The notes beneath the pieces were generated by a model. That model saw nothing but the letters and a program-made list of their open reading frames with translations, was not told the origin of the DNA and ran no database searches. Shown piece by piece: positions 63,712 through 64,000 of a DNA stretch of 64,000 bases. This stretch comes from G963665495 sp963677785 (GTDB taxonomy: Bacteria; Desulfobacterota; Desulfovibrionia; Desulfovibrionales; Desulfovibrionaceae): NCBI GenBank assembly GCA_963677785.2, contig CAXXDH010000003.1, positions 3,720,001 through 3,784,000 of the forward strand. Reading direction: 5' to 3'. The position numbers and the translations under genes are program-made. The number at the start of each line of letters is the position of its first letter. Within the stretch, counting starts at the first letter, position 1.

Positions 63712-64000
63712 ATGAAGAAAATGGATCACATAAAACAAATTTTAGGGCTGGTTTGCAGCGTGTTCGATGCGTATTCCGCAGTGTTGTTCCTGCGGCAGCG
63801 GCAGACTGCGGACTATGCCTTGGCCTCCTGTTTCAGCCTCGGCGATTCCATTGATTTGAATTGTGTCGTTCAGTCCGGTCATGGGATCGTGGGGAGCATG
63901 CTGGTAAGCAATCAGCCGCTGCTGATCAGCAACTTTGAACGAAAAAGCAGCAGGCTGGAATATTACGACCTCAACAATGATCCGAACGTCAAAGCCTTTA
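63712..64000 (+). CDS. GAF-domain protein, 5' part
   Basis: From ATG 63712 (MKKMDHIKQILGLVCSVFDA) the frame is open to the right edge. The visible 96 residues fit the start of a GAF sensor domain (SAVLFLRQRQTADYALASCF, HGIVGSMLVSNQPLLISNFE). An ATG at 63721 is an alternative start; no strong ribosome site is seen for either. Function and remaining domains lie outside the window; a diguanylate cyclase, kinase or phosphatase partner domain would be typical. Confidence 0.65.
   Translation, partial: MKKMDHIKQILGLVCSVFDAYSAVLFLRQRQTADYALASCFSLGDSIDLNCVVQSGHGIVGSMLVSNQPLLISNFERKSSRLEYYDLNNDPNVKAF

Noticed and set aside
1..64000. CRISPR arrays, tRNA and rRNA genes
   Set aside because: No regularly spaced repeats, cloverleaf-like segments or rRNA-like stretches were seen in the intergenic regions read.

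Overview
The window looks like a chromosomal segment of a sulfate-reducing bacterium of the Desulfovibrio type (Desulfobacterota). It carries sat, aprBA and qmoABCD, which together form the cytoplasmic and membrane-linked first half of dissimilatory sulfate reduction. It also carries the rpsU-yqeY-mutS2-dnaG-rpoD information-processing cluster and several multi-domain signalling proteins. No tRNA, rRNA or CRISPR array was seen.

Layout. 1-9557: a signalling block with two FHA-membrane-TPR proteins, a Hanks-type Ser/Thr kinase, an AT-rich methyltransferase gene, a periplasmic ABC-type binding protein and a Cache-HAMP-SpoIIE phosphatase. 9872-17975, all on the minus strand: sat with its own terminator, then a probable operon of an EPSP-synthase-like protein, a small coiled-coil protein, aconitase, PpiD and a CysH-like protein. 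18490-27359, plus strand: a surface-glycan type cluster (sugar-nucleotide epimerase, sulfotransferase, ferredoxin, two paralogous glycosyltransferases, two paralogous radical SAM/SPASM enzymes, the second fused to an NPCBM carbohydrate-binding domain). 27680-36311: aprBA and qmoABCD. 36582-43613: rpsU to rpoD. 43895-45685: a radical SAM protein fused to a FecB/BtuF-like domain.

45954-51241 is an accessory patch: a hicAB toxin-antitoxin pair, an IS1182-type remnant, a frameshifted unknown gene, and a frameshifted IS66 element lying next to an older truncated IS66. 51412-57258 is carbon metabolism: gapA, a beta-phosphoglucomutase/GH65 phosphorylase fusion and a HAD phosphatase. 57428-63511 is IS-rich (IS200, an IS200 remnant cut by an IS5-family element, an IS3 element) and surrounds a small membrane protein, a cyclase-family hydrolase and lysA. 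A GAF-domain gene runs off the right edge.

How it works together. Sat activates sulfate to APS, AprBA reduces APS to sulfite, and QmoABC (with QmoD) delivers electrons from menaquinol. Rex-like 18-bp operators sit in both the sat and the apr promoter regions, so NADH/NAD+ balance probably tunes both steps. The most novel-looking unit is the glycan cluster with paired radical SAM enzymes and the radical SAM-NPCBM fusion.
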